The translations under genes and the position numbers were made by a program. Source: Kryptolebias marmoratus (lineage: Eukaryota; Chordata; Actinopteri; Cyprinodontiformes; Rivulidae). From it: a stretch of 64,000 nt of DNA. The notes beneath the pieces were generated by a model, which was not told the origin of the DNA, made no database searches, and saw only the letters and a list, made by a program, of their open reading frames with translations. Positions 35,701 to 48,904 of this stretch are shown piece after piece (position 1 is the stretch's first letter; every line of letters starts with the position of its first letter). The stretch spans positions 1,384,417 to 1,448,416 of the forward strand of contig NC_051453.1 in assembly GCF_001649575.2 (NCBI RefSeq), in the 5' to 3' direction.

Positions 35701-38700
35701 CAAATACCTCTAAAACCCAATTTTGTGTCACATCTTGCATAATTTACACACTTTCTGTGACAGTTCTTCCAGTAAACATTTCATGCTGTCAGACTGGTCT
35801 GTGCATGTCCTATTATTCACGTTTTCACCCAAATAAAGTAATTTACTGAGCCTTTATCAGCTCACAGCGAGGCATCAGTCGTATGTCTTTAAATTTTGTG
35901 ATACCATTATGTCACATTTGCAACCTTATGCAAAAAACTGCTTTGCACCAAACAATGTTAAAATGCTCCTTGAGGCAGGAAATCCCATAACCTAGAAATA
36001 ACATTTCAAAGGTTGGTCTATAGAACAGGAAGGAATTTCCATTTGAAGGGAGCAGAGCAAGCACAAGGGTTCCTGTAGATCCACTCAAATATGATTTTGC
36101 ACAACCTGTGCCAGTGATAGCCCAAGGCTGGTTGGAAATACTGTATAAAATGAAAGCTCTTTTTTGTCAGTGCAAGGTCCTCTCAGTGGAGTTGTGATAA
36201 CATCACAAATGAAGAGAAAAAAGATTTTCCAAAGATGAATGTAACAAAGATTTTCATCCACTAAGACAAAAGCAGATGCAAAGAATATCATTAGAAAACA
36301 AGGCATGATGTTGTATAAAATATGTTTAAACAATCAGTGTCTGCTATTTTCCTATGTATTTAAAGTCTTCTTGAAAGCTGTTAACACACACTATCAGAAA
36401 TATTTTCAGAGGAGAAAAGTAATCACAATTTTAATTTTAGAAATGAATCTGTTTAAATAATGTGTTTTTCCAGCTCTGAAAACAACTTCTTTGTGGCCCT
36501 CAAGGCTTTGAGCCACTCTTTGGCCAAATTGACAGGCAGCATGTACACCTATACACAAACCCTTCGGCCTTGTCATTTGACAGACAATTGTTTTTCATAT
36601 GTAAAAAAAAAGCCCTAGCACATTTGCACTGGAAACAAATGTTCTTTGGAGAAGCAAGGAAGCACAGAGATTGCAATTTATCTTTGAAATGACACCTATG
36701 ACAAGGTCTTGTTTATTTCTGCAGGGAAGAAAGATCCATTTGGACGTCTTTCTTGTTCCGACAGTTCAATAGTGAGAGGGGGTGTTAAACAAATGGCCAT
36801 TCAAGTGAAGCACAACAAACAGTGGATCAGACTCTATGACCCTTTTACGCCCACTGCCCATCATTATGAAAGGTTATAATCAGTTTGCATGGCTAAACAT
36901 CTAATATTCCAACAACAAAGTTATTTAACAAGCCATCTGTGATGATTCCCATTATATGCAAGCTTTAATGTTTTGTCATCACTTGACCTAAAAGCCCAGT
37001 AGATCAATGGCCGATCAAAGAGCCCCTGTTGTTAAATTGTTTTTCAGGCTATCCATATAATGACTTTGATATTGCTTCATGATGTATATTTGAAAGCTGT
37101 TTCTAAGAACAGTTTTCTGTCCATTTATTTAAAGCTTTGATTTGGCACCAGCATATTCCAAAACATTTAAAGGGAATTTTATTATAGTAACTTCCAACAT
37201 TCTTTGCCTGTTTCAAACTTTATTTACCTCAGGGCTTTTTCATATAAGAACATTATCTTTGTGAAACAATATTTTTCTTGTAAACTGCACAATTTCTAAA
37301 AATGATTTTATCCTTACAGAAAAAAACCCACTGTAGTAACTATATCAAGCTGGTATAGTTTGTATGGTTCTTGGGAGTCGGTGGGGGGGGGCATGGAATA
37401 ACAACTTTCAAACATATTTTGTTCATGCAGTTACTTTACAAATTGTACTTTTGCTGCAAACGTATGTGGGATGAAATTGTATGTCAAAGGACATGGCATG
37501 CTGAACAAACTGTAGCCATCAAAACACAGTTTCAGACTGAAGAACAGCAAAAAATCAAACATGGCCAGAAATGAGTCCTATCTAAAAAAAAAAAAAAGTC
37601 TTACTTCAGGCAAAATGTTTTAAAAGAAAGTCAATAAAGTGATGAGACGTTGAGCCAAAGGCATTTTTTCATTACAAGCACTACTGGTTGTTACACAAAG
37701 GCTTGACGTGCACAGCATGAGGCTGGCATGTCCTCCAGCTATTTGAAACATCTGTGTGAAAATCACTGTCTTTGTTGTAACATTTTTACCCTCAATGATC
37801 AAGACAGATGGTAAAAAAAATACTGTCCTAAAACTGCAATTGAGTTCCTATAATTCAGTATCCAGGGAAGAAAAACATTTCTGCAAACTCCTATTTCTAT
37901 GAAGTAAAAAACAAACAAACAAAAAATACAAATCTAAAAATGCTTGTTTTGAAAACATTCGATTGATTCACAGAGTGCCTGGGCTCAATTAACAAAATTG
38001 CCTGAGTCAAGTTATTATCTTCATTGATTTTGACAAAGTGAACATCCTAAACACATTTTTGATGGGGCTTTTTTACTTATCAGCTAGGTTTGTGTGATAA
38101 ATAGATTTAGGTCTTCACTAAATTTTGAAGCAAGTCTTTTTCTGAAGCACCTTCAGTGTCTTTGTGAGACAGCCAGAATTACATGTTTCCTCTAGAGATA
38201 TGGGCTTGGCTACTGACTGCAGTGTTGGATCTTAACTCTCACACTGTCTTCTGGAGGGTACAGTGAGCTTGATGAGATGTGGGAACTCCCACGCCTAATC
38301 TTTCTTGAGAATTCAGCAGCCGTTTTCTTTGGAGACTAGGACAAAACAGAGCATTCAGCCCCTAAACATCTGCTCACTTATTGGAGGTTGCCAGCACCAT
38401 AATGGTCACCTACCTGAGCGTTGTGTGTGTGTGAATGTATCTGTCTGTGTGTGGCCATATCCATGACTGGAACACTCACCACAGCAGATCTTCTTTGTTG
38501 GCATGGCAATGTGCAAATTGAAATGGGCTTTTTGGGGTGATGTCTCACACTTGGAGTGCATTTAAAGGGAAACAATGGTGGGAAATGAGATGGTAGGTAG
38601 GTGGGCACTTTACATGAAGGGATTTAATAAAAATATTTCACTTTAATTTCTTTTTTTTTTTTTCCAACAGAATCCACTTAGTAAGTTGTCTGCAAGCCAA

Positions 38701-41700
38701 CCCTTAAACCATCCTCAAAGTAGGGAAACAGGAACTGATAAACTTTACATCTTCCCCTCCGTGCTGACTAATGAGGTTTTTGGCCCTAATTAACCCAGTT
38801 ATCTTCCCTCCTACAACTGTCAACAATACCTCTCATACCAGCACCAGGGGTAAAACACAGCCTTTGTGAAATTATAATATGACTGCCAGTTGCACTCATC
38901 CGGCTGTCTTACAAATAATACAAAGGATGAGCTCCTGTGGTGTCCTGGGAAGAAGACATCAAAGGCAAGAAATGTTGCGATAAAACGCACATGCAGGCTG
39001 ATAAACACACAATTACAAAGAGACAAACATGCATTTGTAATCATTACACATGGAAGCTCAAAGCAACAAGACATGAACAGTGATACAAAGCTGCTGCGTG
39101 GAGGGTCAAACCAAAGTGTGTACTCTGTAGAGAGTAGATGGGGGAGGATGTGTTTTCTGCACAAACAGTTGTGCAGATATTTCTCTGTGGGCTTCCAAAT
39201 TATTTTTTGAACTTCTGAAGTTGTTGTGGATCCAATTAGTATTGGAGCTTTTCCAAACTTTTTTTTTTCCCTAATAACTCAAGGAATAGATAGTGGCCAG
39301 CTGTTTAAGATTCAAGCACGTCGATCTTTAATACCAAAGAGACACCACTCTTCAAGTTTAGTTTCTTTCCCCTTGAAATTATTAACTGTGAGCTTTGATT
39401 TAGACTACATTGCTCTCAATATTGACTTTTATTCTAAAAATCCTATTTGCACATATATTGATAAATGCATTGACCTTAATAGTACTACTAATAATTTTAA
39501 TAAAATGCATTTTTGCCCTGCCAAGAAACATTTTATGGAAACAAAAACATTTGTTTGAAATATTTTTTTAATAAAGATGGGTGTGGTAGTCATTTGAAAT
39601 TAAAACCCTTTAAAAACCTCCTACCAACTCAAAGAGTTATGGGAATTTTAATTAGAGGTACACCTCCTGCTTCCCAAGACAAGACATGTATCGTATGGGA
39701 ACCATTGCTGCTATCCATCAAGAGTGAGATAATGTTGTTTTTCTTTTAGCTGGTCCCTTTGGCTGGGGTCGCCACAGCGAGCTAACTTAGCATGAAAAAT
39801 TTGGCAACTGCCTATAGCAGATGCCCTTCCTGGAACAAACCTATGCTCGAACCTGCAGCCTCGGGACTACAAGACTGCAGCACTGACCACAGAGCCACCA
39901 AAGCCCCGAGAGTGAGTTAATACAGTTAGCAAAATATTGTCTAAAAATAGTAGGAAAACCTTGTCTTGAACCAAAGTAACTTGTATAGTTTAAAGGTCAC
40001 ATCAACCACAGCCAGCTAAAAAGCAAATCCAACAATCCCATCCAGGGTCACTGTAATTCAAGATAACTCTACAGTTAATGTCATGTTAGAAAGCCATTTT
40101 TAAATGTAAGTAAATGCCATTAAAAAGTGCAACCACAATAGTGAATGCAACACTTGAGCACCATTACCCCAGACAACACAAACTGTCTGTAACCTAACTT
40201 GAATGTGACCTTCAGCAGTGTGTGGAGCGCTCCATCTCGTGAGCCAAACTTTTCATAACTCTGGTCTTTTCACTGACTTTGGCAGAGGTCGTTTTAGCCA
40301 AAATACATAGTTACATCCACAGAGAAGACCCAGGAAGGCCACCTCCAGCTGAATGTCCTACAGAGGATACATGCAGCCACATAAAATGAACATGCAGCAA
40401 AGCTGGCTGCCACAGTGTAGAAGAGACAAGCTGGAATTACAGCATGCACAGCATTAATGAGGCTTTCGTTTCTGATAAAGAAACAATTAATTCTGCATAA
40501 AGCAATATGTTTTTTTAATAAAAATAATATTCAGAATCTGTAATGCTGTACTGTTTAAAAGTAAAAAAAACAACAAAAAAAAACAGACAAAGCAAGTGAA
40601 AGTGTTTCTTCTTGAAAGTCAGCGAACAGCTGGGGTACCCAGATTAGGGAAAAGTACGAGCATAAAGTTATGTATTAAAGATCGGTTTGCTCAGTATGGT
40701 TGCTACCGGTAAAGAGAAGCTAACAGTTAAGTTCTGCAAATGAGGAGTGAGATAGCAAAGAAAACAATAGTATTGTTTCTTTTTCTACAAATCCAGAATG
40801 GGAGTTTAGAGTGGCACACTTTTATGTTTTATTTAGGATGTAAAAGCATGTGGCACTGAGTACCATGTGCTTTTGAAAGATGGAGTCTAATTCTGGTCTG
40901 CTTATAAAATGGCAATACCTTTTTTAAAAATGGAGAAACCTTGACAGCAAACAACTCTCAGGTCAACCTGGAAATGCATGAGTTGAAAAAAGAAAAAGAA
41001 AATAAAAAGAACATAAGCAGGATGGAAAATTGACTGAGACAAAAAATGAAATAAAATCAAAACACACAAAAAACTACTAACTTCTAACTACCATTCCACA
41101 AATGGATTATTCATTATGGAGGAAGGACAACAAATATTGCTCACCTCAAACACAGCCATCAGAGCTACACTTCACTTTGTAAACCAAAATAATGCTTTTC
41201 ATCTCCTAAAATATGTCTAAAATAATGTGTAATTTTAATTCCTGACTAACAGTTTCATTATAGGCACAATGTTTCCATTTCACACTGTCAGACTGTGGTA
41301 TTTTTATTTACAAACTATTTTAGTTTCAAAATAAATAGGTGAATTTTTTTATTTTATTTTCATTACTTGGATTTTAAACTACTCACTTGTGTGATTTTAT
41401 ATGGCTGCATATCACCGAGAGGCAGAGAACATACAGAAAGTGACACTTCTATAAATCATAGTGAAACCCAAATAGATCTCTTCCACTGGTGGCCTTGTGC
41501 AAACGTAGACAAAGGGTGATCTTAAATTACAGGGAGAGATTCCTTTCTCACTGTTCTCTCTCGCTTTTGCAATTTTGTCTGTCCTTTTTTACAACAGTCA
41601 CCACCAGAAAACCAACAAATGTGGTTACTGTTAGTCAAAATTAGTCTAAAAAACATTTATATGGCTTGTTGCTGTTTTGCTTTGTTAAAATCTATTACAC

Positions 41701-43801
41701 CTGCCTGCACTTGTATTTTAAAGCATGCCTGCAAATTTGCTGTAAGAGTAGTGTTGTGTGAGTGCTCATTATGTGCTTCTGCAGAATATCTTCAGACTCA
41801 GCCATCAGTTACCAGTTGCCTTAGAGAGAGATTTTGACTTAATGCTTCAGTCAGTCTTAATCTGACTGAATTTATTCTAATGCTCATGCTAGTCTCAAAT
41901 TCTTCAGTGAGAACTTTTAGGTTTTTTTTCTCTCTCCTTTTGATTTTCTACCTTTACTCCCATTCTTCCTTTTTACATCTTGCACTCTCTTTTTGAGATT
42001 TTACATTTAAGTAAAGCTCTGTAGTTTGCTTATTATCATAAAATAATGGGCTGTGGACGCTAAACATATCCTCACTATGCTTGACCCTTAAAAAGAACCT
42101 GCAGAGACTATTTGTTTAATTGTTCTTCCATTTTTATACCAGCAATTTATCTATTTTTTTTTTGGTTTGGCTTTAATTTCATTTCTAGTTTCCAACTCCC
42201 ACTTTTAATCAAACAAATTTTGATTAAATATTGTACAATATTTCACAATGGACGTTCATGATGATGGGAGCTTGAAAGCATCCTGCACAATACACTGACC
42301 CATTTATCCCTAAAAAAAGCATTTTACAGAGCATTATTTGTAGCTTACAATGACTACAAGAGGAGGATGGCAGAACTTTTTTTGTTTGTGTGTTTGTTTC
42401 CTACTTCCCTCTCTTCACTCTCCAGCCATCAAATGTACAAATGATGCTGCACCCGGCCCTATCAGTTACCCAACACTAAGCTGTAAGAACAAGGAGCCCT
42501 CTCAGGCATGTAATTCCTGCTGCTGGCATTAGTCTAAAAGCCTAAAGATGCTTCTCCGCTCAGTCACAGTTGTCATGCAAAAGTATTTTTTTCAAGCTCA
42601 ATTTGTCTCTACTTATGCATACAGTAAGTCAACCGAAAAGCAAACGGATTTTTTGCTACCCAGTCTAGAAAACAAACAAACAAACAAAAAACAGTCGTAC
42701 GAAGAATAAACACAAAACTACTTAGCTTCAAACTGGTATTCTAATTGTTGAAATGTGCAGAATAAGAACATGTGTGGACCTGTTCAGTTCTTTTTCTTTT
42801 TTGAGGTCCAGAGGATGAACAGAAGAAGAGGAATCTATCTTTTCATTAGATGAGACAATGTGCCTTTCAGGCGTAGACACAGTCAGGTTCACTGGTCTCC
42901 TGGGATGGATGAGGACACTTCAGAACAGAGGCCCTGTTGTGGCCTTGTAAACAGTCTGAGGCTTTTTTGAGCAACACTAGCAACTTCCAATGAGAATTAC
43001 AGCAGTGAATCACTCTTTTTTTTCCCCTTTTTTTTCTTGTCATGAGGTCCTGCAACAACAACAACAACAAATTTCCCCGTCACTGTTCTACTCAAGAGAG
43101 TTTCTGTGATGCTGGTTAAATATAAAGATGAATCTCAAATACAGCAAACATCACCTAAGCCAGCCTGCTGTTGTGCCAGTATGATTGCATTTAAAATGAT
43201 GTTTGCTTTCTTTGGGGGCTTTTGGCTAATTATCACAGCCTCCACTGATGATCTCATGAGGGTACCCTGATTCATGTTCAGCCTTTGAGGGTGACGCTTA
43301 AGGGTGAAACATATAATTATCAAATCAGTGGGACTTTTTTCACCCCCTATTTTTACCCTTGGCTAAGAGCAAGCTGGTTTCTCTTCCTTCCTGGCACTGG
43401 CAAGCCCAGCTATGTCCACACATCAGTGTTAGAGATCTGATCCTCTGCAGGCGAGAATGCCAATACACCCCAAGGAATATAGATTAGAAATGTTTTTTGG
43501 AAAAGGAAGATAAAGGCTGGCAGTGTTAGTCAGAGGGGGGTGGGGGGATAGGTAGATGGGCAAAAGGAAAGGATAATCTGTGCTCACACAGACAAGGCAT
43601 GAAAAGCAAAGCATGTGTTTATGTTTCTCCAAACCTAAGCAGATACAGCTGTTTGGATACATGTGCATTTATGATACTGTCGTTGTGAAATACAGTACAG
43701 CATAGATGAGGTCAAGTTCCAGAAAACTGAACATCAGGCAGCTGTTGAGATGATTATGGTACTTTGAGAAATTCAGGGTAAAGATAATTGCAAGAACTCA
43801 C
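32729..43801 (-). other. putative brinp3 intron 1
   Basis: Defined by the supported acceptor at 32729 and the proposed donor at 43801. It contains one SINE A copy (39741-39907) and otherwise unique-looking AT-rich sequence. Frames at 38820-39164, 39226-39558 and 33529-33801 have no recognisable product. Confidence 0.4.
39741..39907 (-). mobile_element. tRNA-derived SINE A, copy 2
   Basis: On the minus strand it reads GGGGCTTTGGTGGCTCTGTGG...GCAGGTTCGAGC (box A- and box B-like), then CAGGAAGGGCATCTGCTATA and GCTGTGGCGACCCCAGCC. It has the same architecture as the copy at 12772-12946 and the opposite orientation. Confidence 0.85.
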
Positions 43802-44575
43802 CAGGGTTTGGAACAGCAAATAAAGTTCAACTCAGTATGTCCCATTCTCTTGCAGAATCTCGGAGCCCCTTAGCTACCGGAATGCCAGAGAAACTCATTT
43901 CACAGTTTGCTGGGGTTCAGAAGAAAGTCCGATAAAAATAAATAAATAAATAAATAAAATAAAAAAAAGAAGGGGGGAGAAACGGAAAAGGAGATAAACA
44001 CTACTCCAAAAACTCTTGAGCACACTCCGAAAATAAGAAAAAAATAAGCGATTTGTTAAGGAATGCTCCTCCAGACAAAGGGATGGAGCAGGCTGGACCG
44101 TTCTACACCAGTGAGAAACTTTAAAGAAAGGAAACAGAAAAAGAAAACTGTCAGCTTATCCCAGAGCAGATCGAGGGTCCTAGTTGAAGTGGAGGCTTTG
44201 ACCTTTCATGCGATAATGACTTTACAAAATGAAATCATCCAGCAGGAGACGGAGTCTGGAGGAGGAGAGAAACGCGTGGAGCGCACGGGAGATGATGACG
44301 ATTAGAAAATTAGCCTCAGTGCGTTTCGCTTTTTTTCTCTGCCAGAAATCCTCAGCATCAGACAGATGTGACGGAATGCGGCTACCAAGACGTGGACATC
44401 CCACGAAGACTGTAACAAAAATCCCGTTGCGGATTCCGCCTGTGCCCCGTCTTTCGTCCCGCCTACTCCGCGCCGCTGTGGAGGAGCGCAGGATCCAGAT
44501 CCAGATCCTGTCGGAGCTGTCGGCAGGCGCTCAGCACTGAACAGCTGAACAGGCATGAGCGCCTCAGCTCTCCTC
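43802..44575 (-). other. brinp3: putative brinp3 non-coding exon 1
   Basis: BRINP genes usually have a non-coding first exon far upstream. The only CpG-rich stretch in the window (about 44270-44560, with dense CpG around 44420-44530) lies here. A strong minus-strand donor, CCCTG|GTGAGTT, lies at 43801-43800 at its downstream side. Joining it to the acceptor at 32729 gives an 11,073-bp first intron. The left end of the exon is defined only by the donor. The transcription start is a guess about 30 bp after a TTTTAAA box. Other donors within the region cannot be excluded without transcript data. Confidence 0.38.
43934..43962. repeat. (AAAT)n microsatellite
   Basis: AAAT units within an A-rich stretch, inside the proposed 5' UTR exon. 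Confidence 0.85.
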
Positions 44576-44610
44576 TGCGCACCTCTCTCACTTTGTCACA
44601 TGTTTAAAAC
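44270..44610 (-). promoter_or_regulatory. putative CpG-rich brinp3 promoter
   Basis: The GC and CpG content rises sharply above the AT-rich background between about 44270 and 44560. On the minus strand a TTTTAAA box at 44609-44603 precedes this segment and could act as a TATA-like element with a start near 44575. It lies at the expected distance and orientation upstream of the first coding exon. No core element is certain. Confidence 0.4.
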
Positions 44611-46904
44611 ACAAGTAGCTCTCTGTAATAGCTGCCAAAGGAGGGTGGACTGACGCGGACGGCGTGGCGAGAATAATAACAAGCGGTTTTGTGAACAGTC
44701 ATCTCGATTTTTTCACTTTAAATGGAAGGCTGACCCGCGATCGAAATGACATTGCATTAAGTTTAATATACCTCTTTCACTGAATCACATTTTTAAAGAC
44801 TTGAGCAGTAAAACCCCCTTTAAGCGTTTTGTTGGTCCACTCCAAAAAGCTCCCCCAGAGAAGATGTCAGCATTTAAGTCCTTATCTGTTGGAGCTGTCA
44901 CATTAGTTTGAAGAGAGAGAAGGTGTTGAGCATAATGTCTAATCCTCTCCGGTCATGCCTATGCATGAACCGTGAGTCATTAAGCCGCAGCGCAAAGGCA
45001 GCCCTGCCTAAATCACCATGCAGCAGAGATATGGCCACTGAGTGAACGAATGGATGCTGGCATTTTCATAATGAGCATGACAGCACACATTATAGCAGCT
45101 GGGATCAGCGCTGTAACCAGGCACATGATTTCATTTCAGATCGTATTGATAAAAATAAGTCACAGGCATATAATGTAGGATTTGAATTGGTCAAGAAGGG
45201 CAGTCTTATTGGTTCTCATTACCTCACAGGAATAATTAATTTGGAAGAAGGTTTGAATTAGGAGAGACCGTCTATGGCTGCAACACTTTTCTCTACAACT
45301 TGCTCCATTTTAGAGCATTCTACTCCTGGGTAACATTAACTTGTTTCCCCCAACCAAACATTCAAAGAACACCGTTCAAAAACACTGTTGATAGTTGATC
45401 ATCTTGTAACACTTTCCTTAAAAGTGTTACAACCAGCCCCACTCCTGTCAATCATTGTTTAACTAGCTGTATTAGTACATTGCTTTGGAATTAGCAAGGG
45501 GGGGGGGGTGCTTCATGTTTTACTAGGGAAACTGTAGGTTATTCTATTTTTTTAATCAAACAGTTTTATCTGCAATAGTAGAAGCACACAAACACATACA
45601 TACATATATTCTTAGTTAAAAAATACATTCTTAGCTAAAAAAAATGTTTGTTTTTTTCTGCCAAAATCCCTGGGAAGACATCCACACAGACTGCACCATA
45701 TGGTAATGTGGAGGAAGAGAAGGACACTGAAATGATCACATGACTTCTATGCTAATTTGTAAAATTAATGGAACTGGAAATGGAGTTTTCCCAATGTTAC
45801 AACTATATCTGCTCTCTCCTACATCTCAGAAACTGTTTGAATCTTTCATTGATATGAACATTTTATTTGACAGGTAGGCCTGTGGATAAAACAGGGTTTG
45901 AGTTTTTTTCTAGTTTTCATTAATTTTCTATAACCATGCACAAATGCAAAACACAGTAATGGAAAAACCCAATGAGATATGAGATGAGAAATGCGAAGAA
46001 AGGTGGCGCATCATATACAATTCACAGTAGCGGTGTCTCTGGGTCACTTGCTAACTCATTATTTTGCAGAGGCAGAAGACAACGAGACTAAAATCTACCC
46101 AGAAACGAATAAAATTAATCTGTGAGAGCAATCGGGTCTCAGAGTTGTACTGGCACAGCAGCCTCAGTATGGTGCTAATTAACCCAGTTCCCCGCCTGTT
46201 TTCAGTGTCCGTTTAGTATGCTGTGGCGCACTGGAGCTGTCCGTGGTGCTGAAGTTGATTTATGTCGCATCCCAGCTGAGATTTGCGTCTGATACAGCGT
46301 GACACAGTCTCCGCTTTATATTAGCAAGTGTCAATTCCTATCAGAACTGTGGCGCAAAAAAGTGACATAAAAAAAGAACTACATCGTTTATTCAACTATT
46401 TCCTTAAGTGTTTTCATCCATCTGTTTGCCACGTTAGAAAATGGCAGCCTTGTTCCCATCACAGCCCATTTATCATTCATTTTAAGCCCTTCTAGCTTGG
46501 TGGTTGTTGTTGATAAGCTTTGGGTGATCACTGTGTTGAATAACCACCACACTGATCAGAGTGTCTGGGATAAATGAGCTTCTGAATAAGGGATTCAAGA
46601 AATCTAACCTATAATGCTTATAATGCTCTTCTTACATAATGTTTAAAACAACTGTTTGTGCTTGCTTTTCAAAGCAAAACTTTCTTCTTCTTTTTTTTTC
46701 TTCAGAAATGTTAAATTTTAAAATTAGATTAAAGGCCTAGCATTCCTTGAATGAACGCATACAGCTTGCTGCCTTTTATGTCACAGTTTTAAATTATGAT
46801 CATCTTAGAGAAATTAAGTTGAGAAATGATTGCGTTACAGCTGCTTGGGTCAAACCTTAAATATAACAATATATGCAATATTGGGATTTCTTGCATGATT
46901 TGTT
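44611..46904. other. upstream flank with RE1 site
   Basis: Non-coding sequence upstream of the putative promoter. Apart from the RE1 at 46233-46253 and a G run at 45500-45509, no repeat or gene was recognised. It is the likeliest place for proximal regulatory DNA of brinp3. Confidence 0.5.
46233..46253 (-). promoter_or_regulatory. RE1/NRSE (REST/NRSF binding site)
   Basis: Read on the minus strand, this 21-bp site begins TTCAGCACCACGGACAG and matches the canonical NRSE consensus at 20 of 21 positions; the only difference is T instead of G at position 19. Both half-sites (TTCAGCACC and GGACAG) are intact with canonical spacing. REST binds such sites to silence neuronal genes in non-neural cells. 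The site lies about 1.7 kb upstream of the putative brinp3 promoter. BRINP family genes are expressed in neurons and, as I recall, NRSE-dependent control has been reported for the family, so brinp3 is the likely target. Confidence 0.85.
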
Positions 46905-47712
46905 AGTGTTTAAGTTTGTGTTGTGAATACTCTAAGGTACTACCACACCAAATTCTACCCATATATCTGTAAAATTCAGAGGTGTAGCCATTTTTGTGTA
47001 GGGTAAAGTTTATTAGCTGTAGCAGCCATGTTGAATTGCAGTGACTCTAAAGGTAATTAGTTGAAGTATACCAAGGATTTCTTTCTGAGAGTTTCATTAA
47101 AATCTGTTCAGTGGATCATGACATAATTTTTCTAACAAATAAGGAGAGTTGATTCTAAAAAGTTAATGCCAAGGTTTAGAGAAAATATGTCACACAATTT
47201 ATTGGGCTCAACATATGTCCTGGAGATGGTCCTCAGCTACTACCACATCAAATTTTAATTCATTATCTTTAAAATTGGCTGAGTTATAGTCATTTTGTGT
47301 TTTCTAAGTTCAGTTGCCTCTTGTGGTCATCTGGATTTAGAATGAGTCTAAAAGTTAATCATTTGTAGATGTCAATCTAATGATTACTTTTTTGAATCTT
47401 TCAGTAAAATCCACCCTACTTGTTCATGAAATATTTTGCTAACAAACAGACAAGACTGATTTCAGTAATTTAAGACAGTTTTTAATACAAATCAGTGAGC
47501 ACTCAAAGTATATTGTGGGGAACAATCTCAGCTGTTAACACACTAAATTTTAAATCAACATCTTTATTATTGGCTGAGCAATACATTTTTTTGTTTTGTT
47601 TTCTGAAATCCGTTCACTGTGACGGCCATCATAAATATGATTTAGTCATTTATCTTAACTCAAATATTATTTTCTTAAAGTTTCAATAGTGCAGACAAAC
47701 ACAGACACTGGA
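46905..47712 (+). repeat. three-copy ~300-bp tandem repeat
   Basis: The marker block CTACCACACCAAATT recurs at about 46939, 47239 and (diverged) 47538, a period close to 300 bp. Each unit continues with AAAATT.GGCTGAGTTATAG.CATTTT, a GGCCAT-type stretch, TTTCAGTAAAATC and TTCATGA.ATATTTTGCTAAC. Units are diverged and the third is incomplete. The family is common in fish, and reverse-oriented pieces occur at 10800-11170. Confidence 0.75.
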
Positions 47713-48904
47713 AAACACATTATCAGTCTGATTTTGCCGGCGGGCGATAATAGGGACTTTGTTTTCAGCCATCTCCTTTCTCTACCTTGGCCTTCTTGGC
47801 TATGACCCACTAAGTACTGTAATTGTATTGATTTCACTATCAAGTATTAATGACATCTATTAGCATATTAATGAGTGATGTTCATGGAATGGATATCCAT
47901 CATGTATGGTGGAAGTGGAGCAACCCAGTGGATTTACTGCCTCGGTGTCTTAACGAGCAAGGCTGTGTAACTAATTTACACCTTAAGCACAGTGTCTTTA
48001 GAGAACCTAGAAGTATCTAGAGAGCACCACGGTCATTTAAACTGTGACTCTGTGGATGAGTACAGAAAATGTTCCAGCATAAGGACTGTCACTTTCATGT
48101 TTGGCCTCTTTTATTGCCATCTTTCAGTTTGTCATGTCAGCTTATTTTTCAAAAATAAAAATAAAAGGGGGAATTTAGTCACAAGTCAAATAAGGTATAA
48201 AGCTTTTGGAATCTTTTGCTTTAGATATTTTAGTCAAATGTTTGAACCCAACACACAAAAGACGTGTCTGATTTTTTGTCTTCCCTCTTTTTTTCTAACA
48301 TGTCATTCTTTGTCTTTCCAAATCATCAACTGACTGGCTGACTGTCAGACTCCTGTGAACTCTTAAGGTAATTTCACTACAGTCACACACAAGCTGACTT
48401 CCCCTTTAATTTGACCTTAGCTGTCTTCAGTATCCCTCAGGCAGCCATGGAGGACAGTTGATTCAGATAACTCTATTCCACTGTGCCTGTGAAATGAATT
48501 TAGGTCTGTTCAACTAAGGACCCATTCATTTTGGCTCCATTTCACCGTCTATCATCTCCCCCAGAATACCATCACACCAGCAGTTATCTATTCTATATTT
48601 AAAACAGGTAGGATTATTTGGTGCTTGGAATGAATATACCTCATACTTCATACAGATTACCTCAAGCTATCTCGAGTTTCCCCTCTTTCTATTGCTGCAC
48701 CACAGATTCAGTATTAGAATATAAACCAGAGGCAGCAGTGTCTTGCCCTGTTTATTACAGTATATGCTTATCTCTGCAATCCCAGGACAAAAGGTTCAAA
48801 AACAGGAGGAAGTTTTGAACAGCTCAGAGAGGTTATTCAACTTTTTTTTCATTGTATGGTAAATGTATTTATGTTGCTTTCTACCTAGACTTGTAACAAA
48901 GATG
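47713..48904. other. non-coding stretch
   Basis: Nothing recognised. A frame at 47992-48333 is open for 113 codons but has no familiar motif or splice context. Confidence 0.5.

Noticed and set aside
39226..39749. Two overlapping open frames (110 and 78 codons) on the plus strand
   Set aside because: Low-complexity AT-rich translation, no recognisable domain, no splice or promoter context, and the end of the second lies at a SINE.
44229..44556. Open frames on both strands across the CpG-rich segment
   Set aside because: GC-rich sequence has few stop codons; no known protein is visible and the position fits a 5' UTR and promoter.
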